DNA of 34,489 bases, taken from the NCBI GenBank assembly GCA_012034615.1, contig JAAUPA010000020.1:1-34489 (forward strand). The letters run 5' to 3'. The notes below the pieces were generated by a model that made no database searches, was not told where the DNA came from, and was given only the letters and a program-made list of their open reading frames with translations. Position numbers and translations under genes: made by a program. Positions 26,929 to 34,489 of this stretch are shown here, piece by piece. The DNA comes from Leptolyngbyaceae cyanobacterium CSU_1_4 (GTDB taxonomy: Bacteria > Cyanobacteriota > Cyanobacteriia > Elainellales > Elainellaceae). Every line of letters begins with the position of its first letter. Position 1 is the first letter of the stretch.

Positions 26929-27780
26929 ATGTCAAACCTGCCCATGCCTAAAAGAGGACGCGATCGCATGAGAATTTCTAAATCTACAGATCAGCATAAG
27001 CCCGATCATCGTGCCCCGACCCCCAAGGCTCGACCGGGAACAAACCGCACTCTAGCCCACTTAAGCGGCATTCTCAAAACCGTGTCGGTCATGACTACCG
27101 GTGGAGCGATCGCCATGGGGTTCCTCATTTTGGCGGGCATGTGGCAAACCGGAAACCAATTTTTCGGCAACCTCTCTGGTTTGTTCAATGCGCCCCAACC
27201 CGAACCCCAAGTTGATGTGCGATCGATGGTGGTGCAGCAAATCCGCAATGCCAGTGAGCTAACCACCGCAATTTTCACCATGGAAACAGTGGTGCCCGCT
27301 AGCCGCGATCGCACCGTGGGCGGCTATGTCATTGGCAAAACCACGCTCCTCTACATCGCCTATGGAGAAGTCCGAGCAGGCGTTGACCTCTCCGAGCTAA
27401 AACCCGAAGATGTGCAGGTCAACGGCGACACCACCCGCCTTCGCCTGCCGCCGCCCCGGATTTTAGACAGCAAAATTGATGTCAGCCGCTCTAAAGTTTA
27501 CGACTACGATCGAGGCTTTCTAGGCTTAGGTCCTGATGCCGCACCACAGCTACAGGATCTAGCACAGCGGCAGACCCTCGATAAAATCGTCGCTTCTGCC
27601 TGCGCCCATGGCATTTTGCAATCAGCAAGCGATCGCGCCCAAATGACCGTGAACCAACTCCTCACCACCGCAGGCTATCAAAAGCTAATCGTCGAGAACC
27701 AACCTCCCCTAACAGACTCGTGTCAGCTCAGTACGCCCGTAGAAGCACCGCCACAATTAGCACCTCAACCCGCAGGCTAA
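26929..27780 (+). CDS. DUF4230 membrane-anchored protein
   Basis: The product has a basic cytoplasmic N-terminus (about 55 residues, many Arg/Lys/Pro), one membrane helix (VMTTGGAIAMGFLILAGMWQ) and an extracytoplasmic DUF4230-type domain: VVQQIRNASELTTAIFTMET, VIGKTTLLYIAYGEVRAGVD, LSELKPEDVQVNGDTTRLRL, PPPRILDSKIDVSRSKVYDY and DRGFLGLGP. The domain function is unknown. A TTG at 26923 is also in frame; I prefer the ATG at 26929, but the ATG at 26944 (MPKRGRDRM) is possible. The C-terminal ~30 residues are Pro-rich. It is upstream of the 880-aa surface protein with 157 bases between. Confidence 0.85.
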   Translation: MSNLPMPKRGRDRMRISKSTDQHKPDHRAPTPKARPGTNRTLAHLSGILKTVSVMTTGGAIAMGFLILAGMWQTGNQFFGNLSGLFNAPQPEPQVDVRSMVVQQIRNASELTTAIFTMETVVPASRDRTVGGYVIGKTTLLYIAYGEVRAGVDLSELKPEDVQVNGDTTRLRLPPPRILDSKIDVSRSKVYDYDRGFLGLGPDAAPQLQDLAQRQTLDKIVASACAHGILQSASDRAQMTVNQLLTTAGYQKLIVENQPPLTDSCQLSTPVEAPPQLAPQPAG

Positions 27781-27937
27781 TGTAGGCTTCAGCAAAAGCC
27801 GCAAAGGCAAGGGGAGAAGAATTACAGAGGGAAAAGCGATCGAATTAAGCTTCTGTAAACACTGCCCACAGGAGTTGCTCCTCACCCCAATTCGGGAAAA
27901 CTACCCTAGTCGTAAAGCTTAACTGGGGTGAAAGGGA

Positions 27938-30580
27938 ATGCCTGGGGATAATCAACTCAATGGTGCTATCAATGTCGCACTCTCAACCAATCGGAACGGC
28001 AAAGTCGGCAGAAGAGATCTAGATGATTTGTATCGATTTAATTTATCCGGACGAAGCAGCCTGGGGGTCAATCTCTCTAAAATCTCTAAAAAAGCCAGGG
28101 TTGGAGTTGAAATTTACAAGCTTAAGCTCCCGCTCGAAACCGTCAGAGGAAATGTTGGCAACATTGATTTTAGCCTCATCGATCGCTCAGATCTCAGCAC
28201 CAATTTCGAGCTCATTCGCGCTATCAAAGCACGTAACCCCAAAGGCGCAAACATTGCCCTCAATCCACTCGAATCCGGCGATTACGTCATCAGAATTCGC
28301 CAAAACGGCAAGATAGACAGCAAATACCGCCTCTCCCTGTCCGGCGCACTCATCGAAGAGCCAACCCTGCCCCTGCCTCCGGTTCCGCAAACCCCAATTG
28401 TAGATCCCACACTTCCCAATCCCGTCCCCGTCCCTGTCCCCATTCCCCCACCCCCACCCATTCCCATCCCTGAGGATGGCAACTCTTTAGCAGGTGCCCG
28501 TCCTCTAGGTTTCCCCTTCACCGCCCAAAGTGGGTTTGTTAACGATGGTGACCAACAAGACTATTACAAATTCTCAGTGCCCAGCACCAGCGCTGGCGAC
28601 TATAAGTTTGACCTCTCAGGGCTAACGGCTAATGCCAATGTTGAGATTCTCGATGTTAACGGGGGGTTGATCAAAACCACAACGACTCTTGGCAGCCAGA
28701 CTGAATCGCTGCTGGTTCCTTTAAACGAAGGAAGCTACTTTGCACGGGTGTTTCAGGGCACCCCGGGCGCAACAAGTAACTATAGCCTTAGCCTGTCTTT
28801 GTTGACAGACGGTTTTACAGGAACCCTTGCAGGTGGAGAAAGTACGGCTTCACTGCTAACGCCTACAACCGTTTTGGGAGTACTGGCATCCAACTATGTG
28901 TTAGAGGGTGCCAAGAATTCTACCGAAGACTTATTCAAGATCGTGGTTGCTCCGGGCGATCGCAAATTCTTGAATCTAGAACTCAAAGGCATTTCTGGCG
29001 GCAGCTTGACGGGCAACTTGGATGTTGAGCTATTTGGGGCAGACGGGTTTACTCCAACTGCCAATACTTCCATCTTGACCTCTTCGCGATCGGGCAACAG
29101 CGCCGAAGTTTTTGGCGGAACTTTAGACGAAGGCACATACTATATTCGGATTAAGCCCGGAACAGTCGGAACACGAGAAGGCTCAGAATACAGCCTATCC
29201 CTATCCCTCAACCCCAAGAACAGCGTTCCCACCATCACCCGAGACATCAACTACGGAAAAACCCAGATTCTCGATGCCAACGACAATGTCATTGGAGAAA
29301 GCGGCAACAGTTCTGATGCCAAGCTGCTCACGAAGGTCGGCGGGTTAGCATACTTCTCTGCCAATGATGGTGGCGATACAGCGCTTTGGAAAACGGATGG
29401 AACCCTAAAAGGGACTCAGAAGCTCAAGACTTTTTCCGGTTCTTTAAGCAACTTTACCGAAGCAAATGGCTTCCTGTACTTTGCAGGAGATAACGGCTTA
29501 AGCGGGACTGAACTTTGGAGAAGTGATGGAACTGCCAGTGGCACAGTCTTGGTGAAAGATCTGCGGACAGGTAGCAGTGGTTCTAGTCCCACAAGTCTCA
29601 CGTCTACAGGAGGACGGCTCTATTTCCTCGCCAATAATGCCTCGGATCCCAACGCCCAGCAATTCTATAGGACGAACGTAGCGGGCACAGATGTTGAGCT
29701 TGTCCCGCTCACTACTGATCCGACAGATCCTGTCTATGGTGTTGGCAACCTTGCTTTCTACAACAACACCCTCTACTTCTCGGCAGAACAGGGTGCTGAT
29801 AGTAGCTCTATTGGCAAAGAGTTATGGAGAATAGACAATCCCGGAGATGCGTCGCCAGGAGCGCCAATCAGTCAGGATCTTAGAGCGTCAGGAAGTTCCA
29901 ATCCTAACGGGTTTGTGTTTGCAAACGGCAAGCTGTATGCATCTGCCATTCTTTCTGGTAGTACCTCTTCTTTAGTGAAAATTGACGGTAGTGGTGCCAC
30001 TTCGGTTCAGACTGGTTTAAGAATGCCTAAGAATTTTGTGGCGGTCGGTAATACGCTCTACTTCTCAGGGAACACCAGTGATGAAGGAACAGAACTTTGG
30101 AAATTGGATACCACGACTGACCAAGCATCTCTCCTGAATATTGCTTCTGACATAACAGAGTCAGGAACCCTGAGTTCAAATCCCAATAACCTAGTGAAGG
30201 TGGGCACCTCAGTTTATTTCTTTGCAGATGCAAACGATGGCACAGGTGAGGGGCTATGGAAGGTTGACGACGGTTCTATGGCTCCAACCCGGGTTAGCAT
30301 TACGGATATTTCTAATGGACTCGGCACGAATCCTGAGGAGTTGGTGGCGATCGACGGGACTCTTTACTTCTCAGCAGACAATGCAACAAAGGGTAGAGAG
30401 TTGTGGTCTTACAACACTGCCACCTCAGCGATGAAGCTAATCGACATCAACATGAAAGCTGATCCGGAGTTTGTGGGTAATACCTTTGGCTCTAACCCTG
30501 GGCGTTTGACCAATATTGGCGGGGCGCTGTACTTTATTGCCGACAACGGTTTGGATGGGATTGAGCTGATGTCTCTTTAA
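27938..30580 (+). CDS. ELWxxDGT-repeat surface protein with PPC-like domains
   Basis: This 880-aa protein has PPC-like (pre-peptidase C-terminal) beta domains in its first half: LDDLYRFNLSGRSSLGVNLS, LESGDYVIRIRQNGKIDSKY, then QDYYKFSVPSTSAGDYKFDL and EDLFKIVVAPGDRKFLNLEL. A proline-rich linker (about 145-180, PVPVPVPIPPPPPIPIPEDG) separates the first. The second half (about 460-880) is a propeller-like array of ELWxxDGT repeats: TALWKTDGTLKGTQKL, GTELWRSDGTASGTVLVKDL, GKELWRIDN, GTELWKLD, GLWKVDD, GRELWSYN, each with an LYF-x-A strand. No classical signal peptide is visible, so export may be by type I secretion or another route. Adhesion or matrix function is plausible but inferred. It ends at a terminator at 30622. 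Confidence 0.85.
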   Translation: MPGDNQLNGAINVALSTNRNGKVGRRDLDDLYRFNLSGRSSLGVNLSKISKKARVGVEIYKLKLPLETVRGNVGNIDFSLIDRSDLSTNFELIRAIKARNPKGANIALNPLESGDYVIRIRQNGKIDSKYRLSLSGALIEEPTLPLPPVPQTPIVDPTLPNPVPVPVPIPPPPPIPIPEDGNSLAGARPLGFPFTAQSGFVNDGDQQDYYKFSVPSTSAGDYKFDLSGLTANANVEILDVNGGLIKTTTTLGSQTESLLVPLNEGSYFARVFQGTPGATSNYSLSLSLLTDGFTGTLAGGESTASLLTPTTVLGVLASNYVLEGAKNSTEDLFKIVVAPGDRKFLNLELKGISGGSLTGNLDVELFGADGFTPTANTSILTSSRSGNSAEVFGGTLDEGTYYIRIKPGTVGTREGSEYSLSLSLNPKNSVPTITRDINYGKTQILDANDNVIGESGNSSDAKLLTKVGGLAYFSANDGGDTALWKTDGTLKGTQKLKTFSGSLSNFTEANGFLYFAGDNGLSGTELWRSDGTASGTVLVKDLRTGSSGSSPTSLTSTGGRLYFLANNASDPNAQQFYRTNVAGTDVELVPLTTDPTDPVYGVGNLAFYNNTLYFSAEQGADSSSIGKELWRIDNPGDASPGAPISQDLRASGSSNPNGFVFANGKLYASAILSGSTSSLVKIDGSGATSVQTGLRMPKNFVAVGNTLYFSGNTSDEGTELWKLDTTTDQASLLNIASDITESGTLSSNPNNLVKVGTSVYFFADANDGTGEGLWKVDDGSMAPTRVSITDISNGLGTNPEELVAIDGTLYFSADNATKGRELWSYNTATSAMKLIDINMKADPEFVGNTFGSNPGRLTNIGGALYFIADNGLDGIELMSL

Positions 30581-30621
30581 TCAGAACTATTTCTCAAATA
30601 AGGTAGAGTCATAAACTCTAG

Positions 30622-30655
30622 GTCCCCGGCTTCTTCAAGAAGTCAGGGGACTTTT
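30622..30655 (+). terminator. Rho-independent terminator of the ELWxxDGT gene
   Basis: Complementary arms gtccccggcttctt and aagaagtcaggggac (with a small internal mismatch/bulge) close a short loop and are followed by TTTT at 30652-30655. It lies 42 bases after the stop codon. Confidence 0.8.
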
Positions 30656-30702
30656 CTATTCCGCCCTATTCCGCCATTCTTCTGCTCCACTAATTCGCTC
30701 TA

Positions 30703-32664
30703 TTAATTCGATAGGGGGCTGGAGGGTTGCTTGTTAAAGTCGGGCAATTCAACCATTGCCAAAGATTGACGTTTTTTGAGCGGTCGCAGGGGATAAACCA
30801 AGGGCGAGGGCGAGTTTTGAGAATTTGCCACAAATGCTGGCACCGAACTTTGAGGCATTGGGTTAAGAGGGGGCTGAACTGCCATAGGCTGTCGCGCCGC
30901 AGAAGAGTGGTTGATCTTGGGTGCAGGAGCTTTGATGGGCGGAAATTCAGGAACTTGAACTGATGCTTCTGCTTTGGCGGAAATTGCTGGAGCAGGTGCT
31001 GCTGGAGCAGGGGTTGCCGGAGAGGATGTTGCCGGAGAGGATGTTGCCGGAGAGGATGTTGCCGGAGAGGATGTTGCCGGAGAGGATATTACAGGTAGAT
31101 CCCAGGGGTCTTGCTCGATAGGGGGGGGTGGAGCAGACTTTTCTAGGGCAGCAAAGTCGATCGCCTCAAAGGCGGCAAAATCTCCAGAAAGGCTAGCCTT
31201 TACCACATCTTCGGTGGACACATCAATCAGCCGAGCCAGGTCTTGCCACAAAGCATCTTCTGCATCTGCCATGGGCAACTGTGAGGGCAGCGGGACATCG
31301 GTGGGTTCGGGGGCGATCGCTGGGGCAGGTTCATTCATCAATTCATCGGCAACCTCTGGGCTGGCAAGCGCTGGGCTGGCAAACGCATTAACGGCTGAAA
31401 CAGCGGCAGTTTGAACGTTAGGCGGCTCAGCGATCGCGGGTTGCAGGGCATCAACTGGGAACGGTTCAGCCAACATGGCTTCGGCAATTAAGTCGGCTAG
31501 AGGCTGCACGATCGAGTTGATATGCGCCATCAGAGCTGGGTCGTCAGCGACGGGATCGATCGGGGGCTGGCTGGAGGAATTGCTGGGGAAATCGGTTGGG
31601 AACTGGGTGGGAGAATCGCTGGGTAAGTTGAGAGAGGAAGGGGCGATCGCTTCTTCAGCCAGATCTTCTGCTGAAACTTTTTGGTCAGGAGTTGAACCAG
31701 ACTGCCCGGAAGGCACAGGAGGCATTTGCAGTTCGGGCAGCGTGAAGGTGGGAAGATGTAGATTTTCGTTGGCTTGAAGCTGCGATCGACAATCTTCGGC
31801 TGACAAGTGATCCAATGCACCCGGAGTGATATTCATCCAAGGCATTTTTCCTATAACTGTATGAGGCTGTGCCGCCCAAGGCTTAATGCGCTGAGCTTTG
31901 GGCAAGAACAGGTAATCACCTGCTGTTTGGGCAGAGGGTAAGTCCTGACCTTCGTATTGGGGCACAGGAACTTCTAAGCATTTTTCTAGGGCTGCCTTGA
32001 ACTGAAGGGTGTAGCGCTGCTGCCGACAGAGGCGAGTTTGCAAGTCTCGGCAGTTGCCCTCGGTTTGGGCAAGGCTTTGAGATTGCTCGGTGTAACGCTG
32101 TTGCAGAAGAGAGGTTTCTCGCTCTAGTTGTGCCACCCGCTCTTGGCTAGCTTGAAGCTGATCGGTGAGGGTTTCAAGCAAAATCTGCTGCCTTTGATGG
32201 GTTTGATGGGCAAATTCAAGTTGGTTGTAAAGTGTGGTGATTTGCTCCTGCGCCTTGGGAAGGTTCTGGGGCATCGGTTCAGTGGACTCGATGGGCGCGC
32301 GGGAATTATGGCTTTGCTCTAATGCTTCTTCAAGTTGGGAGACTCTATCTAATAGGGCGCTATTACATTGGTTAAGTTCTTGAATCAGGCTGACCAGGTC
32401 GGCAAGTTCTGGAGGGTCGGCTGGAGGGATAGAGTCTTCAGTCGTAGCGGATTCAGAGCGAGGGGCGATCGCCGCTGATCCCGTCGTTTTGTCAGGCCCA
32501 GTCATTTGAATTTCTGCTAAAGACCCGACCAGAAAATCCACTTCTGAGTCTTCTTGCTCATCCATCCCTGTAAAAGGATCTCTCCAAAGCAAGGGGGCGT
32601 CGTCCATGGGCTTGGATTGATCGGGATCGGGCGGGTGGTTAAAGGGGGCGTTTGATTGACTCAT
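30703..32664 (-). CDS. Large coiled-coil and Pro/Ala/Ser-rich protein of unknown function
   Basis: A 653-aa protein with no signal peptide or membrane segment. After an acidic N-terminus (about 1-80) comes a long coiled coil at about 85-220 (LVSLIQELNQCNSALLDRVS, QITTLYNQLEFAHQTHQRQQ, TDQLQASQERVAQLERETSL). A conserved-looking block follows (VPVPQYEGQDLPSAQTAGDY, LFLPKAQRIKPWAAQPHTVI, GKMPWMNITPGALDHLSAED), then a long Pro/Ala/Ser-rich disordered tail with a repeated SSPAT unit and a basic end (LRPLKKRQSLAMVELPDFNK). I do not recognise the family. Architecture suggests a cytoplasmic scaffold or partner-binding protein. It is upstream of nothing on its strand until csaB, and I see no operon partner. 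Confidence 0.8.
   Translation of the reverse strand: MSQSNAPFNHPPDPDQSKPMDDAPLLWRDPFTGMDEQEDSEVDFLVGSLAEIQMTGPDKTTGSAAIAPRSESATTEDSIPPADPPELADLVSLIQELNQCNSALLDRVSQLEEALEQSHNSRAPIESTEPMPQNLPKAQEQITTLYNQLEFAHQTHQRQQILLETLTDQLQASQERVAQLERETSLLQQRYTEQSQSLAQTEGNCRDLQTRLCRQQRYTLQFKAALEKCLEVPVPQYEGQDLPSAQTAGDYLFLPKAQRIKPWAAQPHTVIGKMPWMNITPGALDHLSAEDCRSQLQANENLHLPTFTLPELQMPPVPSGQSGSTPDQKVSAEDLAEEAIAPSSLNLPSDSPTQFPTDFPSNSSSQPPIDPVADDPALMAHINSIVQPLADLIAEAMLAEPFPVDALQPAIAEPPNVQTAAVSAVNAFASPALASPEVADELMNEPAPAIAPEPTDVPLPSQLPMADAEDALWQDLARLIDVSTEDVVKASLSGDFAAFEAIDFAALEKSAPPPPIEQDPWDLPVISSPATSSPATSSPATSSPATSSPATPAPAAPAPAISAKAEASVQVPEFPPIKAPAPKINHSSAARQPMAVQPPLNPMPQSSVPAFVANSQNSPSPLVYPLRPLKKRQSLAMVELPDFNKQPSSPLSN
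31021..31085 (-). repeat. 15-bp tandem repeat encoding SSPAT
   Basis: Four perfect copies of agaggatgttgccgg run from 31021 to 31080, followed by a partial, diverged copy and preceded by a half unit. They encode repeated Ser-Ser-Pro-Ala-Thr in the disordered tail of the 653-aa protein. The unit is a multiple of three bases, so copy number can change without frameshift. Confidence 0.92.
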
Positions 32665-32857
32665 AGGTTTGACTCTCGGACGGGCTAATATACGACCATT
32701 AGATAAGGGTTCGGGCTAAAAAGGCGGTGCTTCACTACTGAGTTTCGAGTGCTTTAGGAAACCCGTCAATTTAACTCCTAATTTATTAGCACAGAAAAAG
32801 ATTTTGGTGACACCTTTTTAAATTCATTTCGTCGGGTGGAATTTTTGGCGAGGAGGG

Positions 32858-33892
32858 CTAGCTTAAGGCAGTCTGAAGAAACGCTTGATGAGTTGAGGCG
32901 CGATCGACTAAAACCTGAACCCGATTTTTAGAGAGTGGATCGCCATTGGCATAGAGGTCTAGCCATTCTCGACTAATGGCTTGGGGGTCAGGAGGAATCT
33001 GATCCAGGGTCCATCCCGGTAGCTCTAGATCTTGCATCAATTGGCTCACCTTGGGGTCGTAGCTGAGGGCAAAACAGCGACATTCGGCGGCGGCAGCCAT
33101 AATTAGCCCATGGAAACGCATGGCGATCGCCATTTCCACCCCTCGAAATACGCCCATGAGTTGCTTGGGATCGCTCAAGGTCAACACTTTGCTATTGGGT
33201 ACGCGGAACTGGATCGATTGGGCGATCGCCCGATCTTGTACAGGCTGAAATGGAATCAGCAAAATACAGGTTTGGGTCGCCTTTTGAAAACCTATAAGCC
33301 CCAGGGTTAATGCCTCCAGTCGCGCAGGGGTTAACCCCGGATGGGCACGCAGCGCGATCGCCACCCTCGGCGCAGGCAAATCCCACAGATTGGGTACGGG
33401 TTCGGCTTGCAATGCCCAAACCGGATCAGGAGCCAGGGTGAACGGAATTTGCCATTCTGCTAATAACGCCGCCGAGCCGCCATCTCGGACGCTCACCGCG
33501 GTACAGCCTGCAAAAATATGGCGGGTTAGCCAGCGAGTAGAGGCACGCTTGAGCGGCCCAATTCCCTGTGCCCAAGCGATCGTTCGTAAGCCGCGTTGCT
33601 GTGCCAGTCCCATTAAGCCGCCATAGTAGAGAGGGCTGAAGGCACTGGTGGCATCTTGCATCAGGCTGCCCCCGCCCCATATTAAAGCATCAGATTGGCG
33701 CAAAGCCCGCAGCACCTCAAAGGCAGACTGGCGATCGCAAGCTTCCACCGAGTAGCGATCGCGGGTTTCTGCGGGGTTGCCCGATAGCACAATAGGCTGA
33801 ACGTGCTCCGGCAGCATTTGCAGCAGAGTTGCCAACAGCGCCTCATCTCCACCATTTCCCTTGCCATAATAACCACACAAAACTGCCTGCAT
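32858..33892 (-). CDS. csaB: Polysaccharide pyruvyl transferase CsaB
   Basis: CsaB adds a pyruvyl ketal to cell-wall polysaccharide; in Gram-positives this anchors S-layer proteins with SLH domains, and cyanobacteria carry a homologue. The 344-aa product has the family N-terminus MQAVLCGYYGKGNGGDEALL, the segments ALIWGGGSLMQDATSAFSPL and YYGGLMGLAQQRGLRTIAWA, then QGIGPLKRASTRWLTRHIF and a glycosyltransferase-B-like C-terminal half with EMAIAMRFHGLIMAAAAECR and SYDPKVSQLM. All motifs and length are normal. It is divergent from the ycf49-like gene with 54 bases between starts, so the two promoters must overlap or be compact. Confidence 0.93.
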   Translation of the reverse strand: MQAVLCGYYGKGNGGDEALLATLLQMLPEHVQPIVLSGNPAETRDRYSVEACDRQSAFEVLRALRQSDALIWGGGSLMQDATSAFSPLYYGGLMGLAQQRGLRTIAWAQGIGPLKRASTRWLTRHIFAGCTAVSVRDGGSAALLAEWQIPFTLAPDPVWALQAEPVPNLWDLPAPRVAIALRAHPGLTPARLEALTLGLIGFQKATQTCILLIPFQPVQDRAIAQSIQFRVPNSKVLTLSDPKQLMGVFRGVEMAIAMRFHGLIMAAAAECRCFALSYDPKVSQLMQDLELPGWTLDQIPPDPQAISREWLDLYANGDPLSKNRVQVLVDRASTHQAFLQTALS

Positions 33893-33946
33893 TGTTAACC
33901 AAATTCCAGTAACATAACCCTTACAATAATCTGTTTTGAAAACTCC

Positions 33947-34249
33947 ATGAACGCCCTTTCAATTCCAACCTGGATGATTCATGTCTCTAGCGTCCTTGAG
34001 TGGATTGTCGCTATTTGGCTAATCTGGGTTTACAGCGAAGTTACAGAGAATCCGGCATGGCGAAGTCTTTCGTTTGCCATGCTGCCTGCCCTAGTCAGTG
34101 CCATGTGTGCCTGTACCTGGCATTTTTTTGATAATGATCCCTCCCTAGAGTGGCTCGTGGTGGTGCAAGGCGCTACCACTTTAATTGGCAATGGAACCCT
34201 GTGTTGGGCGGCTTGGTGGATTTATCGATCGGGACAAAAAGCCCTGTAG
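33947..34249 (+). CDS. ycf49: Ycf49-like protein (DUF2499)
   Basis: The 100-aa product matches the DUF2499/Ycf49 family found in cyanobacteria and plastids. It opens MNALSIPTWMIHVSSVLEWI, with a first membrane helix (WIVAIWLIWVYSEV), a second helix (SFAMLPALVSAMCACTWHFF) and a third (VVQGATTLIGNGTLCWAAWW). The role is unknown, but its restriction to oxygenic phototrophs suggests a thylakoid or photosynthesis-related function. In many cyanobacteria a DUF3593 gene follows; here the remaining 240 bases show none. Confidence 0.87.
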   Translation: MNALSIPTWMIHVSSVLEWIVAIWLIWVYSEVTENPAWRSLSFAMLPALVSAMCACTWHFFDNDPSLEWLVVVQGATTLIGNGTLCWAAWWIYRSGQKAL

Positions 34250-34399
34250 CCGCTAAGTTTGGTCTATTCTGCTGAACTCCATCCACCCTAAAGTTTTTTA
34301 CAACGATCGAGGATTGCTAGAGTCTCCCTCTCATCAACACTCCGCAATATCTGGTTAATATCTTCACGCGATGTGCAACTTAACCGCCCTCGCCCTAAA

Positions 34400-34429
34400 T
34401 CCCTCTCCCAGAGCGGGAGAGGGACTTTT
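34400..34429 (+). terminator. Hairpin with T-tract, part of a cyanobacterial repeat
   Basis: Arms tccctctccc (34400-34409) and gggagaggga (34415-34424) pair perfectly around a five-base loop and are followed by TTTT at 34426-34429. The surrounding sequence (from about 34387, cgccctaaatccctctccca) is a type that I recall as widespread in cyanobacterial intergenic regions, so it may be both a terminator and a dispersed repeat. No gene is seen in 34250-34489 apart from this. Confidence 0.7.
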
Positions 34430-34489
34430 CTCCCTCTTGCTCCCCGTCTACGGCCTTGGGCTACCGTGTATACACAAGTGATCGAATCT

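Noticed and set aside
30974-31414. Plus-strand frame with a Gly/Ala/Val repeat (146 codons)
   Set aside because: It is the antisense reading of the SSPAT repeat of the 653-aa protein; composition follows the repeat and there is no domain.
1-34489. tRNA, CRISPR or phage features
   Set aside because: I found no cloverleaf with a GTTCGA-type T loop, no regularly spaced direct repeats with unique spacers and no phage structural genes.

Overview
The window looks like a chromosomal segment of a cyanobacterium. The octamer GCGATCGC (HIP1) occurs dozens of times in genes and spacers. NdhM (a cyanobacterial/plastid NDH-1 subunit), a Ycf49-type DUF2499 protein, a SphS/SphR pair, a PEP-CTERM surface protein and several conserved cyanobacterial proteins of unknown function are present. 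I see no tRNA, rRNA, CRISPR array, insertion sequence or prophage.

Layout. 1-3.3 kb: succinyl-CoA synthetase genes sucC-sucD (minus; sucD runs off the left edge), then alanine dehydrogenase ald on the opposite strand. 3.4-7.5 kb: a small unknown protein, an SH3 lipoprotein, an RmlD-like reductase, an unknown 158-aa protein and a DUF2887 nuclease-like protein. 7.6-12.5 kb: a CheY-like regulator, RidA and a NUDIX hydrolase, 4-alpha-glucanotransferase, a RodZ-like protein and a pseudouridine synthase. 12.6-17 kb: the phosphate two-component pair sphR-sphS, a small unknown protein, Aat transferase and FtsX. 17.5-20.2 kb: a PEP-CTERM protein, arylamine N-acetyltransferase, peptide deformylase and a small membrane protein. 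20.2-26.3 kb: an FHA-PrsW fusion, an unknown 199-aa protein, a CHAT-FHA protein and a zinc-ribbon/PP2C phosphatase with a membrane segment. 26.4-34.3 kb: ndhM, a DUF4230 membrane protein, an 880-aa ELWxxDGT-repeat surface protein, a 653-aa coiled-coil/low-complexity protein, csaB and ycf49-like.

Most interesting region. The 20.2-26.3 kb block brings together phosphothreonine-reading (FHA) domains, a phosphatase that could remove such marks (PP2C), a caspase-like CHAT protease and a PrsW-type intramembrane protease. No kinase is in the window. I infer a phosphorylation-gated proteolysis module at the membrane. This is a hypothesis from domains and neighbourhood, not a demonstrated system.

Sequence quality. 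Seven genes (sucD, sucC, the RmlD-like gene, ftsX, FHA-PrsW, CHAT-FHA, PP2C) are broken by nine single-base indels, every one of them in or restoring a homopolymer run. Each is repaired by one base, giving full-length proteins with intact catalytic motifs. The simplest reading is uncorrected sequencing or assembly error rather than pseudogenes, and I annotate these as single genes with frameshifts.
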